64,000 nucleotides of DNA from Bolinopsis microptera (lineage: Eukaryota; Ctenophora; Tentaculata; Lobata; Bolinopsidae): assembly GCF_026151205.1 (NCBI RefSeq), contig NC_087072.1, positions 5,008,084 through 5,072,083 on the forward strand. The letters are read 5' to 3'. Each line of letters opens with the position of its first letter. Positions within the stretch are counted from its first letter, which is position 1. Shown here piece by piece: positions 36,401 to 48,310 of this stretch. The translations under genes were made by a program, and so were the position numbers. The notes under the pieces are model-generated. The model saw only the letters and a list, made by a program, of their open reading frames with translations, was not told the origin of the DNA and did no database searches.

Positions 36401-39400
36401 GGAGAAACTCACTGTATTCCTTGTTTGAAGATTGATTGGAACCTGCTGGACTCGTATTCCTGGACCTCTCTGTGTTGGATTGGACCTCCTCCCAACGAGT
36501 CGTCCAGCTCGCAGGATTTGATAGCTGCACATCCCGCTTCATCCTGAACAAAATAACCTAACAACCCTGTATTGACAGGTCTTAGTAACCTAGCAATCCT
36601 GTATTGACTGGTCTTAGTAACCTAGCAACCCTGTATTGACAGGTCTTAGTAAATTAGCAACCCTGTATTGACTGGTCTTAGTAACCTAGCAACCCTGTAT
36701 TGACATTTGACAGGTCTTAGTAATCTAGCAACCCTGTATTGACAGGTCTTAGTAACCTAGCAATCCTGTATTGACAGGTCTTAGTAACCTAGCAACCCTG
36801 TATTGACAGGTCTTAGTAACTTAGCAACCCTGTATTGACAGGTCTTAGTAACCTAGCAACCCTGTATTGACAGGTCTTAGTAACCTAGCAACCCTGACTT
36901 ATACGGTAAGAGTTAAAATTAGAGCTATGAATAGCTCTGTTAGTAAGTTAGTAACTGCGACAAATTAAAAGTGAGGTTAAGTGGCCTTACAACACCTGAT
37001 AGAGGTCCTATACAATATTTAGGCTGTATGTTTATAGTTCTTGGCAATTATTGTATGGTAGTTTTACCACAGATCCTAAACTGATCTTTAATAATGGGAA
37101 AGCTAATGAATTGTGATTATTTGTCCTCAGTAAAAGCGTGACTTGTTACAGATCAAAAACAGTGGCAATTTCAATTGGTAAAGATTTTTGTTAATAGCCA
37201 TTTTATACGGTATAAATGAAAAATTGCCATTTATCAAATTTATCTGTTCTTTGCAAACACCCAACCTTCGGATGTTTACTGTGAAATTTATCTGTGTATC
37301 TTCATGAGGAAATCAATTTATCTTCCTCTGGAGACTAAGCACCAATACCCTGATAATCTAATAATAATATAGGAATGAACGTGACAGGGACGTAGCCAGG
37401 ATTTTTCTTTGAGGGGGGCTGTCGGCGAGCGAAGCGAGCCGACGCGTCCAATCAAGCTGCGCAGCGAGCGAAGCGAGCAAGCTGTGGCAGGGGTCTGGGG
37501 GCGCAGCCCCCAGCGGGGTCCAGGGGCGGAGCCCCTTGGCGGGGGCTAGGGGGGCGCAGCCCCCCGGAAATTTTTTGCGAAACAGGGTGTTTTAGACGAC
37601 ATTTGGCATTAAAGAAATTTGTAGGACAGCAATAAACTGGGATTGAAAAGAATCAAGTACTCACGTAAATTTGGTAACTTCACAACAGCAATCTGCATTC
37701 TCCAATCAGAATTTACGACTTTCTCAGGCCTCATTGTCTTAAGATTTTTACATTTCCTACGGTCTAGGGGACACTATTGACTATAATTGTAGAAGTCTTC
37801 TAGAATGTTTGCTTGGATTTAATGACATATATTTACTAATCCACAGTTCAAATCTTTGACTGACTGCAGTCATAAACACAGCCCAGTTACCAGGCGACCA
37901 TGGGGACTAGGGGGCTTATCTTTTTTCTGGGGTTCGATTTTTTCCGGGGGGGGCTGCCGCCCCCCTAGCCCCCCCCCTGGCTACGTGCCTGGAACGTGAA
38001 CTAATAACCATACTACTGTAATTAACACACAGATCCTTGACATGTCCCGAAATGTGAGCCTGAAGCGGGGCTTGATGTGGGAGACGGAACCAGATTGATG
38101 GTGACTGATGACAGATATTTGTTGCTGTGGAGCTGTAAAGTTAGATATCTTGTTCGGGGTGTGGGTGTGTATCATGTTGACTGGTTATTCCTTTAATAAG
38201 TAGAGTGTGCAACTCTTTCATCTTGCGAGTTATGGAGATTTGATCACTGATTCTAGAAAACTGGGAGACGCGTGGGTTTATAAAAGTGAACATTGAAAGT
38301 AATATTTACATATTTACATTACATAGATCTGAAATAGACATTCAAGCTGTTCTTATAATACCAACAATAATTTAAAGTATATTATAACCACTTGCTACTA
38401 AGCAGCTAAGACTGTTCGCTCAATAAATCATGAAGCAAATCTTTAAAATCTGATTCAAGGATCATTGATGCAGTTAACAAATTACTTGATTGAATTTTAA
38501 TATCATACTATATTGACTCACAGTTTAAGACCCTCATGATCATTATATTATTAGGAAAGTTTGACAAAAATAATCACTTTTTCACAATTTGACTACGACA
38601 GATTGTCGTGGAAAGTACTTTGGTCCGGAAAAACGTTGTGAGATAAGCATATCATATTTCGCGATTCGCACACATTAGACCTATGTTCAACTCATTCACT
38701 TTCAATCCGTGATATTTGAAGCATTTAGAAGAAGCTGAAGGCAGCGAGGCTAGCGAGTTCTTTTTAATTGCATTTTGCGTGCAGGATACCGGTGACTAGC
38801 AAGCATAATCTAAAATTTAAGATATACGGATACCAAATCAATTAATATTAAGGCCGGTGTACGTGTTATTCGGAAAATGAAGAGGAGGCGGACCATTTCT
38901 TGCTGACTGGGGTCTCAATAAGGATTAAGGATATAACAATTAAATTTGTTAACTTTCATCTCATATAGACACTACTAATTGTATCGTTTAATAAACGTAG
39001 TAAATGTTAGTTTATCGTATACTCTGCAGTCTGCATACGGGCTAAAGTTAATCTTTATAAATAATTTACATTATGAGAAACTATTATTGGAAGCTTTCTT
39101 AAGTAAAGAGAAACTTTTCCTCTCCAACTGAAAGATACCGTCAAAATTCACATTTCTGATTTATTCACGGCAATCTAATAAATTTTCAGGGAAAAGAATC
39201 TACCGTTCGAGGTTTATAAGGTGGCAACGAAAAACAAATAGTTTAGAATTTATTCGAAAAGAATTTTGAATGGAAAGTGGATTGAGAGGACCTTTACTGA
39301 TAGTTGAAATTCGACATATGACGTCATCTAGCGTCATCTAGCGTCATCTAGCGTCAAATATCGCCAGATGATGATAGATGACGCTGGCGTCATCTAGCGT

Positions 39401-42400
39401 CATCTAGCGTCATCTAGCGTCATCTATCATCATCTGGCGATATTTGACGCTAGATGACGCTAGATGACGCTAGATGACGTCATATGTCGAATTTCAACTA
39501 TCAGTAAAGGTCCGATTGAGAATGTTTTGACTAATCGAGATGATAAATTGTTTGAGGGTGGTCGCGGTATGTCGTGGAAGCAGCCAGATAGTTATTTTCT
39601 GTCGAATGTCCTGTAAAGTCGTCAGATGATACTCTAAGCGGGCCAGTTTTATAAACTAAAACCATATGATAACTTCATAAATCCTAACTGATTTCATACT
39701 CCATCTCTTGACTCGAGATAGAGGACCTATCTTTCATTCAGATCTATCAGGTTTTTGTCTTTTCTGCAGTTATAAGCAGCGTATTTTTTGATAGCTGGGA
39801 ACCTGTACTTAGCTCCAGTTGCACCACTTGACCTCTCGGGAGAAGCAGACTTACAGCGGGGCACGTAGGAAGACCAGGGTCGACGCTGGACATTAGAGTT
39901 GAAGTTGGAGGGATCGGGAGAGACGACCTGAAGAGGTCGGGAGATAAGACGTCTGGAGTTTAAGTTAGAGTTGCTGGAGGTGTAAGCGTACTGGTTGAGA
40001 TCGTACATGCTGCCGCTGCTGTGATCGGAGTAACATCTACTCCGTGTTCTACCCCTCCCTGCTCCCCCTCCTCCTGACTGACTCGGACCTTTCTCCTTAT
40101 CCATGTACCGCTTTACAAAACTTTTCGTGAACTCCTTGTTCAGTTTGTTAAGTTTTTCAACTTGAGCCTTAGTCTCCCTAGCTTTCGAGACTGCCAGTTT
40201 CTGCTCCGTTAATATCCTGGCAGCCATGTGCAGTACCAGAGCTTTTAGCATCTTCTTCTTGTGGTTCAATAGGTAGGGACTGCCGCATGTCTTGGCGATG
40301 GTCGCTGCTTTGTTCATAACGTCACTTCTCTCGTTGGTGATCTTATTGGCGAACCCAGCCGCAAACTTTCTCATCATCGAGCTTTTCTTCTGCTCCTTCT
40401 CAAATATTCTCTTGCCAAACTTCTCTGCGAAATTACTGAATCTTTTCTTGTGCTCCTCTGACTTAGACCTCTTTTCATCCTTCTTGGCTGAGTAACTCTC
40501 GTTTCTCCTACCCGAATTCTCTCCCGTGTTCCTCCTACCAGAACTTAAGTTTTGACATGAAGAAGCAATGGTACGTGTCATCTCGCTCTGGGCGTACTCT
40601 CGGAGGAGCAGTCTCTCTAGCTCGTCTAGTTCGTCCTGGAGTGGGGTCTCGTGTTATTGTTGGCTCGATACCAACCACCCCTCTCACAAAGAGAAATATG
40701 TTAATTTTATCATGAATTATCACTAACCTGTATCATTTCGTTCTGGAATCTGAGGCTGGAACTGGTTCTCTCCAGAGCGTCCACCCGAGCACTGAGTGCC
40801 CCCATAGAGGACTCCTCGAACCGCTGCAAGTTCTCTAATCTCATCAGGACTCTGTGTTCCAGATCCTCTAGTTTTCTGACCAATGTGGCGTTGATGTCGC
40901 CCACGATCCTGGTGACCATCTCACTCCGCCCGGAGGTGAACATGACGAGCTACAAAACAGCAATATACAGCCAGACACACTGTGGCACAATATATAACAA
41001 GCAACAAGCAACACGAAACTTTGTAAGTTATCTACTGTAACGAAACGCGAGGTTCAAATACCTGAACCGCTCACAGGATTACGTCAATTGTTCTAAGCGT
41101 TGTGGCCGAGTTATCCCATTAGGCTGGACTCTACAGCAGGAATCTGAGCCAATGAGTGCGAAGAGCGGACAGTGAGTGAGTTGTGATGTAGAATGTAGAA
41201 TATATATATATAATTTGTTAACTACTCCTCTACTTCTCTACTCGGCGAACGTAACTAGATGTAGACTATCGTACCATTGGATAAGCAAACCCCCACAAGC
41301 CTCAAACTAAACTGACCTACCAATCTTTACTTGACCATTATCTCGCAGTCGCATGGCAACCAAGTTTAAACGGGGAGAGTTGTTGTGTGGAGCACATAGC
41401 CTATATAAAGGATTACCCCATTTCCGGATCATACAAGTATATAACTCATCCCTGTAAACACTTTACAGTGTAGCGAACTAGAGGGAAGGGGAGGGTTAGT
41501 TGTACCCTCTAATTGGAAGTTTAGCGTATACCGTAAATAAATGATCTTTATGCAGATTACCCACCATCGTTAGCCTTTAACTTTTCTACTCCTGGCCTTG
41601 TTTATTGGTAGTTGTGCTATCATCAATGTGAGTTTGAAAATGTCAAGTAGGTACTAACTGTATCTCCATACATCTACAACAGACATAATTGCCCCTCATT
41701 CAAGGCTATTGCCCCCATTATCTCTTCCGAAATGCGATACGGACGGAATCAATAGGGCTACGGCGCCGGATATACGGCATGAGATAGATTTATCGATATC
41801 ACGAGTTAGATCGAACTACGGTCATGTTGTATCAATAACTCCCAAGATGGAGTCTGTTTCAAGTCTGCCAGTCTATTTCATATCCCCCATCTGACTGGAC
41901 TTTAACATTTTCAATATTTTCTCAAACCAGCACTCCTTCAAGACAATCAAATCAAACCCCGAGAGTTAATTGCAGCGCAAAGTCATTTGCTTCGTTTGCT
42001 TCAACAAACTGTATTACTTTATTAGGTATTTTTCTCGATACTTGTAAAGAAGCCTGTCTGCCATACAATGTTTCAACTGATTACAAATGCAGTGGTACAG
42101 AGATATCTTGGAACTTTGACTTTAGAGTACTTATAACAGCCGACAAGAGCCGGAGTGTCGTCTTGTCTAAAGTTTGGAAATTTTGACACTTGATTTTGAC
42201 TTTGTTTATCAGTGTTTGGTTCAAATAAATCTCGGATGATTTGTAATTTATAAATTACAAATCATCCGAGCTTTATATACGAACCAAACACTGAATTCAA
42301 TCGTGATAGGTAAAATTGTAACGCTTGACTGATAAGGAATCGGTAATTTGGTGGCCTTCAGGATTAAACATTTAACTTAATTTATTCACGAGTGCTAATT

Positions 42401-45400
42401 CATGGAGACACAATTTTTAAATAATATAAACGTAATAATAATATTTCGATTCTCCGTGGTTTTTTATAGGTTTTCTGGAATCTTCTGTCTGTGGCTGAAT
42501 TATCCAATTTTTTAAACATTAATTAACTTTAAGGGGCATCAGCGACTTCGCGCACTTTTATGACTTGAGGACGATTAACTGAGATTTTGAAGCTTTACTA
42601 AGGCTTTATTATAAGAGTCCCCACAGGAACACTTTAGGGTATAGTTCAGATAAGTGTATATTGTAGAACTTCTAATTAAACCTTAATTTACTTTTAAAAC
42701 TTCTTATTTTTTCACACTCGGCTTGGTTTTAAAGTAAAGATTCTTCGTGTTAGCTTTTTAAACGATTTGAAAGGCCTTACCTTACGATGTAAAATTACCT
42801 TCCGAAGGCCTTGAAGAAGCAAATAAACTTATTCTTAAACCTGTATCCAGATTGGAAGATCTACCTCCTGATATCTACCTACTAGCGAAGAATACGATAA
42901 ATTAAATATAAAGACATAATCCGCTCACCGTGGAGGTTTCTTTGCCAAGCCAGAAGTGAATGTGCCATTCTTTTCTATTATTGATCAGCTCCGTCTGGAA
43001 GGAATTTGGTTATTATCGGAGAGTAATCATATCAGTAACTGAAACGATAATATCTAGCAGTTAGATGTGATTTCGAAATTAGTGCAATGTCGTTTCCATG
43101 GAGCGAAATCACTGTTTATCCGTCCCAAAAATCACGGGCCCTCCAGTCGGTAATCTGTACAATTTCATGAGAACTGTCAAGATTATCAATTAGTCTAATT
43201 AATGGCAACTAGCAGACCTACATTTTCGAACATAATCTGATCGGTTAAGGAGATAACGTAACCCGTAGACGGAAAGTTTTTTGACATAAAATGTAAACTG
43301 AAAAAAAAAGAGGATTTCCACTAATTACCACAAAGAACCATATAACACGTACCACAATAAGAACACACCCAAGTAAGTAACCTCCGATATTAACTTACAT
43401 GTAGAACGATATAACTATCTCCACTGTAAAACTTCCCGTGAGTATCTTGGGGCACTGCTACCACCTTCATTTTCTGAAAAGAAGAAAGTGTGACGTCTTA
43501 TTTTAAGCCTACTTTGGAAAATGTGATGTCTTATTATAACTCTATTATTCTACGGTAACTGTGATAGTAAATCTGGTAAATAGATTTGTAAGGGTGCAAT
43601 CATTAGGGGTCAAAGCATTCATGTTAAACATAAAGCACGTACCTTATAGGAATAACAAAAAGTGCAAAAAAAACATATTTATTTGCAAAGAAAATATTTT
43701 GACGACGAAACTTGGTCAGTGTGAATGATGAAAATGTTTACCCATGAAACTATTACGTCAATTATGTCGTAAAACATGGTGTAAGGTTTTGTTTCGTGTA
43801 ATATACCAGGAACTCTCGAGTCTAAAAATAATAAAAAGGTCATTACTGAAGATGTCTTATATTAGAAATATCTTAAATAAGTAACTAATCGGTATACGAT
43901 ACACTATACAGTATACAGCGACTTCTACTAATCTACTTCTAACGTATAACATCTCACAGGTCGGAACAAAATTGTTGTTTTCTTGAGCAGTTTATTATAA
44001 TACTAGTGTAACCCGGCCTACGGCCGGGATTTCACTGCCGCAGTTAAAAAGGGTAGGAGTAATTACCCGCTGAGTCAAAACCCGGATTAGGCGAGCAATT
44101 GTATTCGAAGTGCCCTCACGTATCCAATAGTATGCTTAAAAAATAGTAATTTTTAATCGATAATCAATAGAAATTAACCCTGCACCACACCAGCCTATCA
44201 TATTTGTGAACATGCATTACATTGTCGTATGAAAGTATGAACTCTCTCTACAGTCCAAACAGACCGTTTGAGCACTCCCTCCCCTAATAAGTTTATAGTA
44301 TCATATGACCATGTAATATATACGCCATGTAGTATATACGCTACATATGCAGAGAGAGAGAGAGAGAGCTAGCCCCGTAACTCTTGCCGTTCTTCTCAAG
44401 CCATTTTATGTAACATATTTTGTGGTACAAAACCATCAATTAAACCACTTACCATCGGCCGATTTAAAAAAAATTTGCTTATGGGCTTCATCAGAGTTTT
44501 GTCGGGACTATACCAAAAAAACCAGTCCCGTAACTATTACCGTTTTTTTTGTATAACCGTTCGGAAATTACACACAGACAGACACACAGACAGACACACA
44601 CACATTCTGGTGTTATTAAGTTGATCCATTACGATGTGTACGCGTGCGGCCCATTTTCTAGCAGTAGTGACCATATACATTATACAAGCCAAATACCAGT
44701 CATTAACAAGCGATCGAGTAGCCACTTATAGCCATCGAGTAGCCATTGGCATCCAATTAATAGTATACCTGAGACCTGAAGGCTCAATTTTGTCGAAGAA
44801 AAATGTCTTAGACTTAATCCCGATTTCTAATTACAGATTTCTAGTCGCTCCATATACAATAAAAATGCTAGGAATTAGGATCCAATATTATTCGTCCTAC
44901 TTGCTTTGATGCGGTCAACTCAAATAAAATCAGGTTATTTCCCATACAGAGGACGCCCATAAGATTAACGTGATTTAAACCATAGTTGGTTCGTGCGAAC
45001 TAAACGCACTTTTAAAACCGAACGCACTTTACGCACGAAAACTTTTTAAAAACGCACTTTTAAATCTGTTTCTAACAAATCAGTGCGTGGGCACAGAAAA
45101 AGTGGAGAAACTTGTATATATCGGATATCCACGGTAATCTGCGCAATATCAGTGCATCTGAAAAGACTGGTGCAGCTGCACGTGGTAGTTCTCTTTTACA
45201 CTACCTTAGTAAGATGTAGGAATGAAGAATTTTGTCATTTTTTAATTCGTAAACCTCGTAATGTAAAGGCAGACGCACTTTACCACACTTAAACGCACGA
45301 AAAAATCTTCACGAACTATAAACGCACTTTTCCTGGAAAAGTAACGCACGAACCAACTATGCCTTAAATGAACGGACTTTATTTTAACGGACATTAAGAT

Positions 45401-48310
45401 GAAAGTTAGGGCCCCCAGCGTTCAATTAATTTCCGTCCAAATAAGGTCCGATAAGGTAATTATCAGTGTGCAGTTTATATATTTTATTACAAGCAAAAGA
45501 AATGTACGGACATTAAGATGAACGTTAGGGCCCCCAGCGTTCAATTAATATCCGTCCAAATAAAGTCTGATAAGGTAATTATCAGTGTGCAGTTAATATA
45601 TGAGAAAGACCATAAACCAGGATTCCTTCGGGAGCATGTAGGATTATATCCAAAGTTTTTTCGCCAATGGGGTGTCTGGGTGTCAAAGATCTTCAAGGTG
45701 GGTGCTACTTGTGATGAACTCTATACTAGAAGGATGGGATGGTAATACTCGGTCTGGCCGTCTGAAAGCGCGAAGCTCATGAATTCCAGTTCAGAAACCG
45801 AGTAAGGAGCTAGGTGCGGCTACTGATGAGAAGCCTCCTTACAGTTTATTCGGGTTAGAAACGACATCTGGGTCCCCACCGGCTACCCTCGTGCACAAGA
45901 TTATTCTCAATTTTCTTCTTGTGTTCCACAACTGTATTTTATCAATTACCATATTATGAACCGACCGGATATCCGGCTGAAGGGGAGGCAAAGGGGAGGC
46001 CTGCCTTCCGAGATTGCATTAATAAACGGAAAAACATCACTGAAATCTTATAACCTATACGGATACCCTGGGTGAGACTGAATTAAAATAGTTTCTCCAA
46101 TATAAAACTGATTTATAGATTGGAACAGCCCTTAAGTGCTTGGTACATAGAATTTAATTCTATTTTAATTCTATATAAATATAATTATCCGCACCCATGA
46201 GGAATTTATAAAAACTGCGAAATCTTGCAGCTTCGAGAAATTGAATAACCACAATGATATCAGAGTTCAGACTACGCAATATGTAAGTCAACGAAAATAA
46301 ATCCCATGGAAAAAGCGCTTGATGAATCGCTTATGAGAGCGGAAACTGGAAAAAGGACGGTCAAGCGAAACCCTTGCAAATCTGATCGAAGATATTCTCT
46401 CTAAGGTTGGCTCTTGCTTGTAAAAGATGTATCAAGATTTTAAACAGAGTGGAGTCTACTAATTGTTTACAACTGCCTTATTTTATTTTGTTGGTTCACT
46501 GAAGTTTAGATTTGTATCAGCAACGTTCTTGCTGTGTTCGGTTTTGAGTAACACCACAATAGTTCACTCAAGAAAAGGGCTTTGGAACAATGGTTATCGA
46601 TACTACAGTCATAATTCTAATTAAATGAACGATGTGGTGAATGGTATCAGGATCTTGACATGCATGCAAGCACAATAATTGAGCTGATAAGACCGAAGAT
46701 ACAAGATACCTAAATCTCCTTGCAGGTAAGTAGAAAGGCTGAACCTGGATGGCCCACAAGAGGATAGCATGTAAATGCTTTGCCTGTCTCTTGGGTGTGG
46801 CAACCCGCCAAGGAGATGATGCCGGGGAGATCTATAGGATTAGTGGGGGGTGGCAGATCGAATGAGGAGGAATTGTAAAATAAATAAATAGTACTTGCGT
46901 TGCGACTGAACAATAATAATCTGTAATGACTGCCTACTAACATGCATCCAGTATTATGGTTAAGAATCGAATTTAGCATTTTCTTACTCTTTTCATGACT
47001 ACACAGAAACGCAGTTGACCTACAAGAATCCTTCTTACAGTAACTAACCCGAATGGCTCCAGAGATTTTAATCATAATACCGGATTTTCTAAGTAAACAT
47101 CTAAATTCAAATGTTATTTATCACGCCACCATACCAGAGTACCATAATATGTTACCAGGATATTCTTCCGAGTAATCAAAAGTGTATTATCTCTAGATAG
47201 GCTAGTTTATAAATTGTCAGTTATTACAAATATCACAGATATTATTATTATAATAGATCGACCAGCGCATTCAATATCACGCCTCATTGAGCTAACTATT
47301 GAAGATTGTGAATGTAACCGTGATAGTTATGGACAATAAGTATAATTATATAATCACCAGAGAACTAATATGCCACAAGTATTTCTGGGCATGAAGGTGT
47401 TGTCCACAGTCCCAGAAACCACCCAAAAGAGTTGTAAAAGAAGATCTGATGGGCAAATATTCATAATGCCCTAACTAGCAACTATGCCTTAAGTGTTAAT
47501 AAGTATTAGTCTTAAAGGGGACTGTGGAGCAGCTATTATTAGTCACAAAGGCTTTGTTCAACATTCAATAACCCGGATTGTATTATATAAGCACTCAGTG
47601 TAACAGTATAGTATACATAGAAATAAACATTGTAATCTTACCTCTATCCTCCATATTTCTACACCAGCCATCTGACCAACTCCTTGGAACGCAGGATCAA
47701 TGCAGGTCATCAAGTCGAACCCATTCGAGTCTCCGTTGTGAGCTGCTGCACCTGAAATATAATACCCTCGGTTAGATTTACACAGCATTGTTGTGCAGAT
47801 ATCATGATCTGAGATACAAGATATCTAAGTCAGTCAGAAAGTGCCAGGATTTGATATGATAATTGTGTCGCTGTGAGATATGTATCTACTAATGACCGAT
47901 AACAACAACAATGAGATTCGGGATATGAAGCTAGGCAATAAGTTTTTCAACTTCTTTGGTTTAAATTAAACAGATGTAGTAAATCACTAATAGAAAACTT
48001 ACTAAAAAGTAAAAGCAGAACATAGAGTGACTTTTTATAGTAATTTTTACTTAAATATCTTACTGTTTAACTTTAACAACCAAATGAATTATTCTAAAAA
48101 TAACAGCTTCCAGGTTGTAACATCGGTACAGTTTAACAGCGTGCAAGATACCTAATCAGTTAAAATTTCCACGGTTAAAAATTAATCAAATCATGCACGC
48201 TAAATTAAAACCGTTCAGGTTGGAGATAAAATCGGTAACTTTAACCTGACCCACTCACCTGCATGACCAACAGGTTGCCCTCCTAAATTATCTGATACGG
48301 AACACACCAT
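27435..48310 (-). CDS. VIL: Villin: six gelsolin domains plus headpiece, 861 residues
   Basis: Actin-binding, bundling and presumably calcium-regulated severing protein of the cytoplasm. Sixteen coding exons join in phase: 48310-48259, 47751-47642, 43473-43399, 42994-42929, 36543-36413, 36233-36017, 35755-35648, 35480-35380, 35158-34726, 34609-34466, 32964-32748, 32540-32398, 32241-32154, 29375-29143, 29012-28821, 27710-27435. Total 2,586 nt with stop; human villin is slightly shorter (827). Domain starts by residue: G1 about 40 ([33 protein letters not shown]), G2 about 160 ([11 protein letters not shown]), G3 about 287 ([20 protein letters not shown]), G4 about 432 ([16 protein letters not shown]), G5 about 552 ([18 protein letters not shown]), G6 about 655 ([27 protein letters not shown]), headpiece about 795-861 ending KKMVKLF. 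The headpiece separates villin from gelsolin. The ATG (GTGTCATGG) opens a short N-terminal extension. Introns carry a nested gene, MITEs and minisatellites. No 5' UTR exon or promoter motif is evident. Confidence 0.95.
28265..28700 (-). pseudogene. Diverged duplicates of the villin exon 15 end in intron 15
   Basis: On the minus strand, 28,699-28,640 reads [20 protein letters not shown] followed by a GTAAGT donor. It parallels the true exon 15 end ([20 protein letters not shown], then GTAAGT). A more decayed copy lies at about 28,320-28,380 (TTGGGATCTTTCAATTT), within a repeated segment also recognisable by CTCTCATGC/CTGTCATGC and AGATGTAGAAAAAG/GACGTAGAAAAAG. Together with the real exon these look like about 300-bp tandem duplications. 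No strong upstream acceptor is seen, so the copies are probably dead, though use as an alternative exon is not excluded. Confidence 0.7.
30037..30968. mobile_element. Foldback element in villin intron 13
   Basis: The left arm (30,037-30,466) is the inverse of the right arm (30,570-30,968), sharing AGACTATTCTGATACAC, GGGCCTGGCCAGCAGCATAT and TATACTCAAAAACGCTCAG. The arms have diverged by scattered changes. A related partial copy of the left arm lies just outside at about 29,860-29,990. No ORF. Confidence 0.8.
31358..31633. repeat. 60-bp tandem repeat, about 4.6 copies
   Basis: Exact 60-bp period containing ATCTCACAATATTCTGTAG and TTTCAGCTGGTTACTTAAGT, with only a few substitutions between copies. 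It lies in villin intron 13. Confidence 0.95.
32965..34465 (-). repeat. Villin intron 10: tandem array of its own 3' splice site
   Basis: Apart from about 20 bp after the donor and the inserted MITE, the intron consists of units of about 20-35 bp. On the minus strand each ends CACTCCACTATCAG followed by GACTCTCA or GGTTCTCAC. The real acceptor and the first codons of exon 11 read CACTATCAG|GGTTCTCAC, so the last unit is the actual splice junction. About 26 units are present; most keep a pyrimidine-rich tract and an AG. The long frames across this region, with LHYQDSHST repeats, are products of the array. Confidence 0.85.
33337..34132. mobile_element. 796-bp MITE with 8-bp TSD in villin intron 10
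   Basis: The ends are GGGGGGAATGCAACGTC and its exact inverse. The flanks are GTCCTGAA on both sides (33,329-33,336 and 34,133-34,140), a perfect 8-bp duplication. GTCAATTAAT tandem repeats sit inside each end, followed by ACTGACATTAATTGAC, so each end can also fold on itself. No ORF. The 8-bp duplication fits hAT or Merlin-type elements; the G-rich tip does not match the usual hAT CAGGG. A sibling copy is at 4,569-5,349. Confidence 0.9.
36557..36899. repeat. 32-bp tandem repeat next to villin exon 5
   Basis: About eleven units containing CCCTGTATTGACAGGTCTTA and GTAACCTAGCAA, one of them with an internal TTGACA duplication. The array begins only about 15 bp from the exon 5 acceptor, in intron 4. 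Confidence 0.95.
37385..37991. mobile_element. 607-bp nonautonomous hAT element with 8-bp TSD
   Basis: The ends are CAGGGACGTAGCCAGG and the inverse of CAGGCACGTAGCCAGG, typical of hAT. The flanks are GAACGTGA on both sides (37,377-37,384 and 37,992-37,999). The interior has GC-rich hairpins such as GGGGGCGCAGCCCCC and GGGGCGGAGCCCC. No transposase is encoded. It lies in villin intron 4. Confidence 0.92.
39288..39513. mobile_element. 226-bp near-perfect palindromic MITE with 8-bp TSD
   Basis: Starts GGACCTTTACTGATAG and ends with its inverse. The whole element is almost one palindrome, built internally from GCGTCATCTA repeats. The flanks are GATTGAGA on both sides (39,280-39,287 and 39,514-39,521). 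It lies in villin intron 4, about 210 bp past the stop codon of the nested gene. Confidence 0.92.
39727..40943 (-). CDS. Nested two-exon gene: coiled-coil, basic protein, 374 residues
   Basis: Exon 1 (40,943-40,728, 72 codons, donor CAG|GTTAGT) joins in phase 0 to exon 2 (40,635-39,727, acceptor CTCCAG|GAC). Residues about 8-95 form a heptad-like coiled coil ([40 protein letters not shown]). Residues about 110-260 are rich in Lys and Arg and probably helical ([20 protein letters not shown]). The C-terminal third is Ser/Arg/Asn-rich and looks disordered. It lies inside villin intron 4 on the same strand. A TTTTGTAG sits just before CTCGTCATG, so a spliced 5' UTR is possible. Codon use and frame are clean. 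I do not recognise the family. Confidence 0.8.
42210..42293. repeat. 84-bp palindromic element
   Basis: The outer inverted repeats are CAGTGTTTGGTTC (42,210-42,222) and its exact inverse (42,281-42,293). They surround a perfect 40-bp palindrome at 42,231-42,270 centred on TTTATAAA. CAGTG ends recall hAT, but I see no target duplication. Villin intron 4. Confidence 0.85.
44001..44604 (-). repeat. 600-bp interspersed module, copy 3 (free-standing)
   Basis: Inverse orientation to the modules at 1-610 and 7,160-7,765, from ACTAGTGTAACCCGGCC to the CACACAGACAGACACAC microsatellite. This copy is clean and shows that the module moves independently of the 4.2-kb repeat. It lies in villin intron 2. 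Confidence 0.85.
44985..45357. mobile_element. TA-flanked MITE with GTTGGTTCGTGCG ends, copy 1
   Basis: Inverted ends GTTGGTTCG and CGAACCAAC with TA on each side, and many internal ACGCACTTT motifs in both orientations. A second copy, inverted, is at 54,342-54,663. A TA target suggests a Tc1/mariner-type origin. Villin intron 2. Confidence 0.8.
45388..45605. repeat. 119-bp tandem duplication
   Basis: Two units about 119 bp apart, each with CGGACATTAAGATGAA, TTAGGGCCCCCAGCGTTC and TAATTATCAGTGTGCAGTT. They differ by a few bases. No coding content. Confidence 0.85.

Noticed and set aside
46710-47075. 121-codon minus-strand frame in villin intron 2
   Set aside because: No known motif, low-complexity ends, no convincing splice or promoter context. 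Left unassigned.
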